From contig JALWIX010000081.1 of assembly GCA_027082175.1 (NCBI GenBank), forward strand, positions 1 through 40,246: a stretch of DNA of 40,246 nt, in the 5' to 3' direction. This stretch comes from Campylobacterales bacterium. Its GTDB lineage: Bacteria; Campylobacterota; Campylobacteria; Campylobacterales; Nitratiruptoraceae. Every line of letters begins with the position of its first letter. The stretch's first letter is position 1. Made by a program: the position numbers and the translations under genes. Below, in pieces: positions 1 to 9,736 of the stretch. Below the pieces are notes generated by a model. The model ran no database searches. It saw only the letters and a list, made by a program, of their open reading frames with translations, and was not told the origin of the DNA.

Positions 1-521
1 CCTTTTACGATAAGTCCTTCTTCATAAAGGGTAACAAAAGCTTCTCTTACAGCATTTTTCAGGCCTTCGTCCATAGTAAAGCGCTCTCTGCTCCAAGCGG
101 GGCTTACGCCTAGAATCTTTAGCTGCTTTACTATAGCGTTTCCATACTCTTCTTTCCATTTCCAAACTTTTTCCAAAAACTTTTCCCTGCCTATCTGCTC
201 TTTTGTAATACCCTCTTTTATCAGCTCTTTTTCAACAACGTTTTGCGTAGCAATCCCGGCATGGTCGGTTCCAGGTTGCCAAAGAGTTTTATAGCCGTCC
301 ATTCTTTTATATCTCACAATGATATCTTGTAGCGTAAATGTTAACGCATGACCTATATGAAGACGGCCGGTAACGTTTGGCGGCGGCATCATAATACAAA
401 ATCTTTTGTTCGCATCTTGTATTTTTTGGTTGCCTTCTATCTCAAAATAGCCTCTTTCTTCCCAGATTTGGTAAAAACTTTTTTCTATCTCTTTTGGATT
501 GTATCTAGTATCTTTGCTCAT
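1..521 (-). CDS. valS: valyl-tRNA synthetase, N-terminal part (runs off the window)
   Basis: Reverse-strand translation MSKDTRYNPKEIEKSFYQIWEERGYFE...MMPPPNVTGRLHIGHALTFTLQDIIVRYKRMDGYKTLWQPGTDHAGIATQ; HIGH motif and typical ValRS N-terminus. Confidence 0.95.
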   Translation of the reverse strand, partial: MSKDTRYNPKEIEKSFYQIWEERGYFEIEGNQKIQDANKRFCIMMPPPNVTGRLHIGHALTFTLQDIIVRYKRMDGYKTLWQPGTDHAGIATQNVVEKELIKEGITKEQIGREKFLEKVWKWKEEYGNAIVKQLKILGVSPAWSRERFTMDEGLKNAVREAFVTLYEEGLIVK

Positions 522-680
522 AAATTCAAAACCTTTATAATTTAATTTTTAGCGCAATTATAGCAAAAGGGGGTAAAATAACGACTTAAATTTAGTATGG
601 GCGAGGGTGTGAGTGTGGGTTGTCATTGATTTTTTAAATCTCACACCATATCCATCAAACCTACACGAAAAAGGAGCAAA

Positions 681-2693
681 ATGCCTTTATCGAGGCTTAA
701 CGAAGAGCAGTTCAAGGCAGCTACGGCACCATTTGGACACAATCTCATTATTGCTAGCGCCGGAACCGGCAAAACATCTACAATTGTCGGAAGAATAGGA
801 TATCTTTTGGATCAAGGGGTGGCTAGTGAAAAAATTTTGCTTCTTACATTTACAAATAAAGCTGCTGCAGAGATGATAACAAGAGTATCTAAATATTTTG
901 GCAAAAGCAAAGCTTCTAAGATTGAGGCGGGGACTTTTCACGCGGTATGTTATAGATGGTTAAAGAAAATTGAGCAAAAAGTTGTTTTAAAACAGCCTAA
1001 GGAGTTAAAAACTCTTTTTAAAAGTATTTACGAAAAGAGACATTTTTACAATTTTGAAGAGAAACCGTACGCCGCTTCTTATTTGTACGATATCTACTCT
1101 TTATATCAAAACTGTGTTAGTGATAAAAGTTTTGGAGAGTGGATAGCTGAAAAAAAAGAGGAACAAAAAATTTTTGTCGATATATATAACGATATTGCAG
1201 ACGAGTTTGAGAAGACCAAAGATAGTTATGGATTTGTTGGGTTTAACGATCTATTAATAAAAGCAAGAGAGAGCGCCGATAGAGTGGGGGAGTTTGTAGA
1301 GATTTTAGTGGATGAATATCAAGATACTAACAATTTGCAATCTTCATTGCTAGATAGACTAAGTTCAAAATCGCTTTTTTGCGTGGGAGATTATGATCAG
1401 AGCATCTATGCTTTTAATGGAGCAAACATAAATATAATAGCCGGTTTTAAAGACAAATATCCCGATGCGAAAATTTTCAATCTATCTAAAAATTACAGAT
1501 CAAGCAAATATATCTTATCTTTGGCTAATAGAGTAATTTTAAATAATGAAAGAATCTATCCAAAAAAATTGGAAGTTGTTAGAAAAGATGAGTTTGAGCC
1601 TCCAAAACTTTTGGTTTATAATGAACTTTTGGAGCAGTATAAAGATATCGCCAAAAAGATAAAAGAGTCATCAACTCCTTATGAAGAAATCGCGGTCATT
1701 TTTAGAAATAACTCCAGTGCCGACGGTATAGAAGCAAGTCTAAGAGAGTTAGGAATTGGTTGTAAAAGAAAAGGAAGCGTCAGTTTTTTTGACGCAAAAG
1801 AGGTAAAAGCCGTTTTGGATATTGTCACACTTCTTATAAATCCAAAAGATGTTATGAGTTTTATACATATTTTGGAGTATGCTAAAGGAGTTGGACCCGC
1901 GATTGCAAAAGAGATTTATGACGCTTCAGTTAAACTTGGAAAAGGCGATTTTTTCAAGGGGCTTTTCGATCCAGTCGATATGGACAACCCTTTTGAAAGA
2001 AGAGTCAAAAATCATCAGTTGGGTCTTTTTGATGACTTTATTCAAATAGGAAGCAAAAGTAGATTTAAAGAACTTGGTTTTGATGAGGGATTTAAAAAGA
2101 GCGCTCTGTTAAAACATCCTAAACTTTCAAAAGAGGGCGCTATTTTTCTTTATCGCTTCTATCAGCTTTATAAAGAGTTAAAAAGGGTTTTTAATCCTTT
2201 AAGCGTAGTTGCTAAGATAGTTGATTCGAAGCTGTTTGAAGAGATAAAAGAGAGTTTGGCCATAAAGAGGGCAACCTTGAAAGATGGATATATAGATGAA
2301 AAATTGAAAAAAGAGGCTTTGATGAAAATCTACAGAAAGACTCTTCTTTTAAAAGAGTTGGCAAAGCCTTATAAGGATTTGGAAAGATTTTATAACGCTT
2401 TAGTATTAGGAAGTAGCGAGATGAGCGAAGGCAGCGGAGTTAATCTTTTAACGGTTCACGCAAGCAAAGGGTTAGAATTTGATGACGTTTATATTATAGA
2501 TTTGGCTGATGGACGGTTTCCAAATAGAAAATTGATAAGTAAAGGCGGTAGTCTTGAAGAGGAGAGACGTCTTTTTTATGTTGCTGCCACTAGGGCAAAA
2601 AACAGACTATTTTTATCATACGCAAAATATGACAGAGTAAAAAGAGCCGAGTTTAAACCATCTCCTTTTCTTATCGAAGCGGGATTGCTCTAG
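681..2693 (+). CDS. uvrD: UvrD/PcrA/Rep-family ATP-dependent DNA helicase
   Basis: Walker A SAGTGKTSTI, LTFTNKAAAEM, VDEYQDTN, GDYDQSIYAFNGA, NYRSS, LLTVHASKGLEFDDVYII, RRLFYVAATRAK motifs of SF1A helicases. Confidence 0.93.
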   Translation: MPLSRLNEEQFKAATAPFGHNLIIASAGTGKTSTIVGRIGYLLDQGVASEKILLLTFTNKAAAEMITRVSKYFGKSKASKIEAGTFHAVCYRWLKKIEQKVVLKQPKELKTLFKSIYEKRHFYNFEEKPYAASYLYDIYSLYQNCVSDKSFGEWIAEKKEEQKIFVDIYNDIADEFEKTKDSYGFVGFNDLLIKARESADRVGEFVEILVDEYQDTNNLQSSLLDRLSSKSLFCVGDYDQSIYAFNGANINIIAGFKDKYPDAKIFNLSKNYRSSKYILSLANRVILNNERIYPKKLEVVRKDEFEPPKLLVYNELLEQYKDIAKKIKESSTPYEEIAVIFRNNSSADGIEASLRELGIGCKRKGSVSFFDAKEVKAVLDIVTLLINPKDVMSFIHILEYAKGVGPAIAKEIYDASVKLGKGDFFKGLFDPVDMDNPFERRVKNHQLGLFDDFIQIGSKSRFKELGFDEGFKKSALLKHPKLSKEGAIFLYRFYQLYKELKRVFNPLSVVAKIVDSKLFEEIKESLAIKRATLKDGYIDEKLKKEALMKIYRKTLLLKELAKPYKDLERFYNALVLGSSEMSEGSGVNLLTVHASKGLEFDDVYIIDLADGRFPNRKLISKGGSLEEERRLFYVAATRAKNRLFLSYAKYDRVKRAEFKPSPFLIEAGLL

Positions 2694-3934
2694 CGAGCCT
2701 TAACCGCTTTTGCCATATCCCACATCGGTAAAAATATACCTAGTGCCAAAAGAAGTATAAGCGCGGCTATAATTGTTAACAAAATAGGTTCTAGATATGA
2801 AGACATATTGTCTAAGATGTAGTTAAACTTCATTCTATAGTAATCTGATACTTTTCTCATCATACTATCCATTTGACCGCTTGTTTCGCCTGCGCCTATC
2901 ATCTGTATGATCATATTTTCAAAAAGTTCCGTTTCCTTAAAAGCCTCCGTTAAAGACACACCCCTTTCCACGTAAACCTTTACCATGTCAAGTTTTTCTT
3001 TAATATAGCTATTATCTACCATCGCAACGGCGCTATCAAGCGCCTCGGCAACAGGAATACCAGATGAAACAAGTTCAGTAAAAACAAGAGTAAATCTGCT
3101 TAGAGTGGCGTAGTAGATAATATCTTTAATAAGATAAATTTTTAGGAGATATTTATCTATTTGATATTTAAAGTTTTCATTATTTTTATAAAAATACATA
3201 ATTGTAAAAACTACTATCGCTATACCTATCAAAATCTGTAATCCATAAGTGGAAAATGAGTGCTCTAACCATAAAAGTATTTTTGTCGGGACAGGAAGTT
3301 CCGCGTTGAATCTTTCAAAGATGGATTTGAATTTTGGAACCACAAACATTATAAGCACAACAAAAGCTATAGCCATAGCCGAAAGAGTTATAAGAGGATA
3401 TCTAATAGCTTTTTTAAATTTTAAAATATTTTCTCTAATCTCCTCTAAAATGTTTGCCAAAGTCATAAGAGCTTCTGGCATATTCCCGGTTTGCTCTCCT
3501 AACTTGACCATCGTAACGGTTAGCGAGCCTAGCTGATATTTGAAATTTTCAATAGATTCTGACAAGCTTATACCTGAGTTGATATCTTCGGCCACTTGTT
3601 TTAAAATATCGCGTAAAGCATTGTCCATAGATGAGTTTGCAATCTCTTGTAAAGCGTCGTAAATAGGAATACCGGCGTTAGTCATAACAGCCAACTGTCT
3701 TATAGCGGCTATGAGACTATCTTGTTTAACTTTTTTTTCTTTTAAAAACGAGAAGATTTTATCTTGAATATCTTTGATTCTATCTTCCAAAGGAGGAGAT
3801 GTCTCTTGGATTTTTATAATTATCCCGCCTTTTTTTAGTTTTGCTAGATTTAAAGCCTCCTCTTTATTTTCGGCTTTTAAGACAATAGACTCTTTTTTCC
3901 CTTTTGATAATATATCTAATTGAAAATATTTCAT
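2690..3934 (-). CDS. type II secretion/type IV pilus inner-membrane platform protein (GspF/PilC/MshG/CtsF family)
   Basis: Two GspF repeats (LAVMTNAGIPIYDALQEIA; FTELVSSGIPVAEALDSAV), GEQTGNMPEAL and GETSGQMDSMM, C-terminal TM segment. Confidence 0.93.
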   Translation of the reverse strand: MKYFQLDILSKGKKESIVLKAENKEEALNLAKLKKGGIIIKIQETSPPLEDRIKDIQDKIFSFLKEKKVKQDSLIAAIRQLAVMTNAGIPIYDALQEIANSSMDNALRDILKQVAEDINSGISLSESIENFKYQLGSLTVTMVKLGEQTGNMPEALMTLANILEEIRENILKFKKAIRYPLITLSAMAIAFVVLIMFVVPKFKSIFERFNAELPVPTKILLWLEHSFSTYGLQILIGIAIVVFTIMYFYKNNENFKYQIDKYLLKIYLIKDIIYYATLSRFTLVFTELVSSGIPVAEALDSAVAMVDNSYIKEKLDMVKVYVERGVSLTEAFKETELFENMIIQMIGAGETSGQMDSMMRKVSDYYRMKFNYILDNMSSYLEPILLTIIAALILLLALGIFLPMWDMAKAVKAR

Positions 3935-5682
3935 GATAATCTAGTCACCCTCAATACTTCTTCTATAGTGGTATACCCCTCTAAAGCTTTATTGATTCCG
4001 TCTTGAATCATAGGTATAAAACCGTTTTCGATAGCGTATTTCGTTATCTTTTCCTTACTCTCTTCTCTTGCGATCATACTTGAGAGCTGATCATCCACAG
4101 TTAAAACTTCTGAAACCATTTCTCTTCCCATGTATCCGGTCATATTGCAGTGTTTGCATCCTTTGCCTTTGTAAAATTGGTAATTTGTGGGAAGATACTC
4201 TTTTATATCTTTTTCTATATTTGGTAAAAGCACGGTTTTTTCTCTACAGTATGGACAAATTTTTCTAACTAATCTTTGAGCCTCTATAGCAATTAAAGAA
4301 CCACTTACCAAATATGGCTCAATACCCATATCTACCATTCTAGTAATTGCGCTTATAGCGTCATTTGTATGAAGAGTGGATAGAACCAAATGTCCGGTAA
4401 GAGCAGCTTGGACAGCTATTCTAAGCGTTTCTTGATCTCTAATCTCTCCTATCATAACAATATCGGGGTCTTGTCTTAAGATCGATCTTAAAGCGGTAGC
4501 GAACGTAAAACCGATTTTAGGTTGGACTTGAGATTGTTGAACTAGATTCATTTGGTATTCTATAGGGTCTTCTACTGTAATAATCTTCTTTTCTACGCTT
4601 CTTAACATATTTAAAGCGCCGTAAAGCGTGGTAGTTTTACCGCTTCCCGTCGGTCCTGTTACAAGTATGATCCCATATGGAGTTTTTAGAGCGGAGGTGA
4701 ATTTTTTGTAGTTATAATCGCTCATACCTGCATCTTCAAGTTTTATCATGGCTTTTGACTTGTCAAGAATCCTCATAACAATCGATTCGCCGGTCATTAT
4801 AGGAAGAGTTGAAATTCTAAAATCGTACTCTTTATTCATAATAGTAGCGGAAAATCTACCGTCTTGTGGTTTTCTTTTTTCTGCGATATCAAGATTTGCC
4901 AAAAGTTTTAGACGTGAAGATAGAGGCGGATATATATCTTTATCAAATATAAAAGTTTCAGTTAAAATCCCATCAATTCTTGATCTAATAATACAGTTTT
5001 TTCCCGTCGGCTCTATGTGAATATCGCTAGCTCTTGAGATGATAGCGGTCTTTAAGATGATCTCAATAAGTCTAAGAATCGCGCTAGACTCTCTAGCTTC
5101 ATTAATATTTCCTGCATTTATCTCTTTTCTTATCTCGTTAATCAGTCCTTTAACGCTTTCGCTTAATTCTAACTTATTTAAGTATCTCTCTATCTGTTTT
5201 GCCGGAGCGATAGCTGGTTTTAGAGGTTTTTTTGGAAAAAGTCTCTGTATCGCCTCCTGTGCGCTAATGTCTAAAGGGTCTTTAAAAGCTACGACAATAT
5301 TAATATCTTCCTCTTTGACTAAAATCGCAACATATTTTTTAAGTTGTGACAAAGGTACTTTTGTGGCAAGTCTAAAGTCAATATCGATAGAGTCTAAATC
5401 TAAAAAATCTATATTTAAAAGTTTCGCTAAATATTTTAGAATTTTCTCTTTAAGAGTATCGGGTAAATTTTCTATATCGTCAATATTTAAACTACCTTCT
5501 CTAATAAGGTCTCCAAAAAATTTAACCACGAAGTTTTCGCTAATAATACCCTTTGCAATAAGGTTATGTAAAAGATTTTTTTCAGAAGTTGTATCTTCTT
5601 TAACTTTTTGCATAACTTCGGGAGTAATAATTGATTTTTCTAAAAGCAAAGAAGTTATTTTTTCCATATGTTCCTCTACCAA
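3931..5682 (-). CDS. type II secretion/type IV pilus assembly ATPase (GspE/PilB/MshE/CtsE family)
   Basis: Walker A GPTGSGKTTTLY, VEDPIEYQ, LRQDPDIVMIGEIRD, TGHLVLSTLHTND, CPYC...CKHCNMTGY zinc motif; N-terminal MshEN-like region. Confidence 0.95.
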   Translation of the reverse strand: MVEEHMEKITSLLLEKSIITPEVMQKVKEDTTSEKNLLHNLIAKGIISENFVVKFFGDLIREGSLNIDDIENLPDTLKEKILKYLAKLLNIDFLDLDSIDIDFRLATKVPLSQLKKYVAILVKEEDINIVVAFKDPLDISAQEAIQRLFPKKPLKPAIAPAKQIERYLNKLELSESVKGLINEIRKEINAGNINEARESSAILRLIEIILKTAIISRASDIHIEPTGKNCIIRSRIDGILTETFIFDKDIYPPLSSRLKLLANLDIAEKRKPQDGRFSATIMNKEYDFRISTLPIMTGESIVMRILDKSKAMIKLEDAGMSDYNYKKFTSALKTPYGIILVTGPTGSGKTTTLYGALNMLRSVEKKIITVEDPIEYQMNLVQQSQVQPKIGFTFATALRSILRQDPDIVMIGEIRDQETLRIAVQAALTGHLVLSTLHTNDAISAITRMVDMGIEPYLVSGSLIAIEAQRLVRKICPYCREKTVLLPNIEKDIKEYLPTNYQFYKGKGCKHCNMTGYMGREMVSEVLTVDDQLSSMIAREESKEKITKYAIENGFIPMIQDGINKALEGYTTIEEVLRVTRLS

Positions 5683-6227
5683 TACTTATGTGTTTCGATT
5701 ATTTTATCTTTTTTTAGCTTCAATAATATAATTTTAACAGGTTTTTCATCTCTTTTTAAAATTACTTCATATTTTATATCTTTTTCTTCCGGATCGTTAA
5801 AGATAAGCTTGTCGTTAATTTTTTTATATTTATTTTGAGTGTAGAGAGTAAAAACTTTAGATAAAATATGATCTATCTCGGGAAAAACGAGACCGGTAAT
5901 ATCCATTCCGTCAAAAAGAGCATGAAAAAATAGCTTCTTTTGCGCCACTATTATCGCTAAATAGGCCGCATTTGCTCTTGCTTCTTTACTATTTTTTAAA
6001 ATAACAGCCGGTACTGAGAGTCTATCTATATAGTCTGATTTTAAACATGCAAAGGCGTACATTGAAACGAGAGCTTCATCTTTTTTAAATTTATTGAAGA
6101 TAGTAATCCCGTGCGAGCAAACTTTTTTATACTCTTTGTTTTTATAAAACTTTATAAGTTCTTGAACTGAGATATTTTTTGCAAAAGTAACCGTTAAAAG
6201 AGTTGCGAAAAGTAGTAATAATCTCAT
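5676..6227 (-). CDS. hypothetical protein with signal peptide, inside the pilus locus
   Basis: ORF overlaps both neighbours by a few bases; MRLLLLFATLLTVTFAK signal-like N-terminus. Confidence 0.75.
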   Translation of the reverse strand: MRLLLLFATLLTVTFAKNISVQELIKFYKNKEYKKVCSHGITIFNKFKKDEALVSMYAFACLKSDYIDRLSVPAVILKNSKEARANAAYLAIIVAQKKLFFHALFDGMDITGLVFPEIDHILSKVFTLYTQNKYKKINDKLIFNDPEEKDIKYEVILKRDEKPVKIILLKLKKDKIIETHKYW

Positions 6228-7015
6228 TTAAACTCTCCATTTTTAATCTCATCTAAGAGTCGTTTAGTTTTATAGGATTTATGTTTTGACAAAAAAGTTT
6301 CTAAAGCTTTGATCGCTTCCTCTTTTTTTCCAAGTTTAACGCTAGATTTTGCGAAAAGTATCCAACTATTCGCGTTACTATTATCTAACTCATTTGCGAT
6401 TACCGCCCATTCAAGAGCTTTTTTATAATGTTTGTCTTTATAATATATTCTAGATAAAAAGATAGCGATTTTTGGATCTTTTGTTCTTTCAAATTTTTTA
6501 ATTAGCTCATTTATTATATTGCTGTTGTCTCTTTTTTCAATAACTATTTTGGGTTTTTTAATTGTTTCGTTTTGTTTGTTCTTTTTTGAATTTTCTTCAA
6601 CTTTTTCTTTTTTTATATGTCTATTCTCTTTTATTTTATTAGTTTGTTGCTTTTTTTCAAGATTCTCAATTCTTGTCAAAAAATCTGTTGATGGCTTTAA
6701 AACAACAACTTTTGGTTCTTCCTCTATTTTTTTTATCTCTTTATCTTGTATAATAGTTTTGTTTTTATCTTCTTTTAACACTTTTTTTTCAACGTTTGTG
6801 ACGTTTTCTTTTTTAGGTATTTCTTCGTTTTTAGGCTCTTTTTTATCGATTTCCACATTGGCGACAACCATTTTTTTGGTATTTGAAAATTCATACAGTA
6901 TCAACGATATGATCAAAATAGCGCTTGCTGTAAATATTAAATATGTAAATTTTTTAAATATTTTTTTTAATCTATATCTTTTCCATTTTTTCTCTAACTC
7001 TTCTATCTCATACAT
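6224..7015 (-). CDS. single-pass membrane protein with C-terminal TPRs (MshN-like)
   Basis: N-terminal TM (FTYLIFTASAILIISLILYEF), long charged Lys/Glu linker, TPR-like C-terminus (ALEWAVIANELDNSNANSWILFAKSSVKLGKKEEAIKAL); position between MshM- and MshE-like genes. Confidence 0.78.
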   Translation of the reverse strand: MYEIEELEKKWKRYRLKKIFKKFTYLIFTASAILIISLILYEFSNTKKMVVANVEIDKKEPKNEEIPKKENVTNVEKKVLKEDKNKTIIQDKEIKKIEEEPKVVVLKPSTDFLTRIENLEKKQQTNKIKENRHIKKEKVEENSKKNKQNETIKKPKIVIEKRDNSNIINELIKKFERTKDPKIAIFLSRIYYKDKHYKKALEWAVIANELDNSNANSWILFAKSSVKLGKKEEAIKALETFLSKHKSYKTKRLLDEIKNGEFK

Positions 7016-7817
7016 CTATATATCCTAGCTTAATAGCGCTCATTTCTAAATATTTTTTTGATATTCTAGAAAAGTTGATTTTACTTGGCTTATTTTTTTC
7101 GTAATACTCGTAAATTTCAAAAAGATGATATAAAAATTTATTCGTTTCTCTATAATTTCCTTTAGTATATTTATAAATAAATTTAATATGCTTTTTGTGA
7201 AATTGATTCGCTAGATTAAAGAGGTTTTTTCCTAAAAGCTTTTTTTTGATATATGTCTCTAGTTCATTCATTGAAGGCGGTTTTAACTCAATCGTTTCCC
7301 ATATCCTAGTTTGAAAATGCCCTTTTGCGATCAAATCTTCTTGTTCGGTTTTATGCAGCGAAACGACAAATTTAATCTTTCTAGTATCTGATAAAATTCG
7401 TATTTTTTCCATTTGGGAGTTACTATATAGTTGGGCTTCATCAAGTAAAATTAGCGTTGAATTAAAACTCAATTCTTTATTTACTAAATCGACAAATTGA
7501 TTAAAATCAATATTTTCATCTCTGGAAAAAATCTTTCTGTAAAGCGTTTTAGTAAAATTATCCTCATCGAGAATAGGACTTAAAAAGAGATGTACGTTGC
7601 TATTTGACTTTAAAAGTTCAAGGTAGAGCCGATTTAACAATATACTTTTTCCTATCCCGGGCTCCCCGTATAACAATATCATCTTTAGAGGTTTTTTAAC
7701 AGTCTGTTTAAGTTTTTCCAAAAAGTAGACAGATTGATCTAGTTCGATAAATTTTTTCGCATCTTCAGTATCTATAAAACACTCTTTTGCTTTTGAATAA
7801 TGAGATTTTTTTTCCAT
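7008..7817 (-). CDS. ExeA/MshM-like AAA ATPase (position-equivalent to CtsP)
   Basis: Walker A LYGEPGIGKSILLNRL, Walker B STLILLDEAQLYS; MshM-like position next to the secretin. Confidence 0.85.
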   Translation of the reverse strand: MEKKSHYSKAKECFIDTEDAKKFIELDQSVYFLEKLKQTVKKPLKMILLYGEPGIGKSILLNRLYLELLKSNSNVHLFLSPILDEDNFTKTLYRKIFSRDENIDFNQFVDLVNKELSFNSTLILLDEAQLYSNSQMEKIRILSDTRKIKFVVSLHKTEQEDLIAKGHFQTRIWETIELKPPSMNELETYIKKKLLGKNLFNLANQFHKKHIKFIYKYTKGNYRETNKFLYHLFEIYEYYEKNKPSKINFSRISKKYLEMSAIKLGYIDV

Positions 7818-7818
7818 G

Positions 7819-9315
7819 TCACTTCAATTTTGAATACCCTAAATCTTTAAGAGAAACACTGCTATTATGTGATTTGATAATCCTTGGTTTTATTACAAAG
7901 ACCAGTTCTACTTTTTGATCTATTTTCTTTTCACTCTTAAAAGCATGTCCTAATATAGGCAAATCTTTAAGAATAGGCACGCCGTTTATCGTTAGGTTTT
8001 TAGTGTTTGTAATAAGTCCGCCTATAATAATGGTTGAGTTGTCTTTAACTTTTAAAACTGAAGATATCTTTTTTTCTTTAGTATCAGGCGCTATTTCTCT
8101 AAACTTTTGTCCATCTTGAAGCTGAAGCTGTGTCGGGTCTTTAAGTTCCGATACGGAAGGATTTATTCTTAAAAGAATATGATCATCGTCTGTTATTTCT
8201 GGCGTAATGTTTAACAATATTCCTACAAAGATAGAAGACGGAGTATAACTTTGTGTTCCAAGGTTACCTGTTTGCGTTATAGTTATAGTGGTTGGAACGT
8301 TATAGTTTATCGTTTCACCTACAGTTATTAAGGCCGGTTGATTATTTAGAGTCAGAATTTTTGGATTTGATAAGACTGTTACATCTCCTTTTGTTTCTAG
8401 AAAGTTGATAAGTCCAGCCATATTTAATGTCGCCGCAAAAAGCGTTGAAGCGCTGCTGGTTGTTGAAAGATTGAAAAAATCGCTTCCGGTACCTCTGTTT
8501 TCATATGTTGCCAAGGAGTTGGTTTTTGTGAAAGTTCCGTTGTCATAAGTTCCGTTGATAGCTAGATTAAACTCGCTCCAATCGATTCCTTTAGTGTAAG
8601 AGTCATCAAATGTTACGGCAAGGATTGAAACATCTATCAACACTTCTTTATGCAGTCTCTCTTCTATCTTTTTTAAATAGTTTTCAACTCTTTTTATTTG
8701 AGGCAGGGTAGCCGTAACGGTAATAAGACCTGCTTCTGGGTTTACTATAGGCTCTGGAGCGGTAAATGGGTCCTCTGGCCTGTTAAGAATGTCAAAAATC
8801 TCCTGTTTAGTATTTTTCCAAAAATCAAACTCGTCTATGGATTCTATTTTATTTACGTCTCTAGTCTGCTTTCTACCGCTATTTTGAGATTGCGCTCCAA
8901 CATCAACCGAAGCGTCCGTTGTCGCTTCGCCGGTTCTTTTAGTAGTAATATAATCCACATGAAAAGTTTTAGTTATAAGATACGATATTTTTAAAATATT
9001 GTCTTTAAGCTCGTATGAGAGATTGTTTTCAATAAGTATTATATTTAGTACATCCTCTAAAGTGGCGTTTCTAAGATTAAGTTTATTTAGCCTTTTTTTA
9101 ATAATTTTTTCTGCTTCTTTATCTTTTACAATAACGCTTAAAGAACACTCATCACTTATTTGCTCTATAAACTCGGATATTTTCGTACCGGGCGCTGTTG
9201 ATATGTTAAATAGCTGCATATCGCAATCCGCAGAAGCAACGGTGCCTGCTATAGCTACGATCGAAAAGATATAGATAATCTTTTTTTTAAAATAGTTCAT
9301 TCTTTTTGCCTCCAT
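7819..9315 (-). CDS. secretin (MshL/PilQ/CtsD-type) outer-membrane channel
   Basis: N-terminal signal, N-domain, C-terminal secretin features: GDVTVLSNPKILTLNNQPALITVGETINY, LLNITPEITDDDHILLRINPSVSEL, STIIIGGLI, GVPILKDLPILGHAFKSE. Confidence 0.94.
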   Translation of the reverse strand: MEAKRMNYFKKKIIYIFSIVAIAGTVASADCDMQLFNISTAPGTKISEFIEQISDECSLSVIVKDKEAEKIIKKRLNKLNLRNATLEDVLNIILIENNLSYELKDNILKISYLITKTFHVDYITTKRTGEATTDASVDVGAQSQNSGRKQTRDVNKIESIDEFDFWKNTKQEIFDILNRPEDPFTAPEPIVNPEAGLITVTATLPQIKRVENYLKKIEERLHKEVLIDVSILAVTFDDSYTKGIDWSEFNLAINGTYDNGTFTKTNSLATYENRGTGSDFFNLSTTSSASTLFAATLNMAGLINFLETKGDVTVLSNPKILTLNNQPALITVGETINYNVPTTITITQTGNLGTQSYTPSSIFVGILLNITPEITDDDHILLRINPSVSELKDPTQLQLQDGQKFREIAPDTKEKKISSVLKVKDNSTIIIGGLITNTKNLTINGVPILKDLPILGHAFKSEKKIDQKVELVFVIKPRIIKSHNSSVSLKDLGYSKLK

Positions 9316-9316
9316 T

Positions 9317-9736
9317 TTAGTTTCCGCTGATACTAATTTTTTTTGACTTTCTATGCAAGTATAGAGTGACGATTTTACCGCCCTTTTTCAACTTTACACA
9401 GTTTGTGCAAATTTTATAAAGTTTATACCCTTTAATTTTACTGCCAAGCTTATACCATTTTCCATTTATTTTTGCTTTTTCGTTTAAGATTGCATATAGC
9501 TTATATCGACTTGAAATCGTTCTGTTTTTATAGTTTTTTCTTTTGATTGACTTTTTGTATCCATTTTTATAATAAAAAGGGTCTTTGAGATTTTTAATCT
9601 CATCGTTACTAATACCGGCTCTTTTAATTTTTATCTTTTCAATGATTTCATCAATCTTTTTCAACTCGCTTTGAGCTTGAGAATATGTGCATATAATAAA
9701 GAACGGCAAAAATATTTTTAATAGTTTATTCCCCAT
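9317..9736 (-). CDS. small secreted pilus-biogenesis protein (MshK/PilP-like by position)
   Basis: Signal-like N-terminus; YKLYAILNEKAKINGKWYKLGSKIKGYKLYKI resembles MshK/PilP C-terminal folds; between PilO-like and secretin genes. Confidence 0.65.
   Translation of the reverse strand: MGNKLLKIFLPFFIICTYSQAQSELKKIDEIIEKIKIKRAGISNDEIKNLKDPFYYKNGYKKSIKRKNYKNRTISSRYKLYAILNEKAKINGKWYKLGSKIKGYKLYKICTNCVKLKKGGKIVTLYLHRKSKKISISGN

Noticed and set aside
613-798. 61-aa plus-strand ORF
   Set aside because: Overlaps the start of the helicase in another frame; the helicase is strongly supported.
5039-5731. 230-aa plus-strand ORF
   Set aside because: Antisense to the well-supported GspE/MshE gene; low-complexity Ser/Ile/Phe composition typical of the shadow of a Lys/Glu-rich AT-biased gene.
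6519-7028. 169-aa plus-strand ORF rich in Phe/Ser
   Set aside because: Mirror of the Lys/Glu-rich linker of the MshN-like gene; composition artefact.
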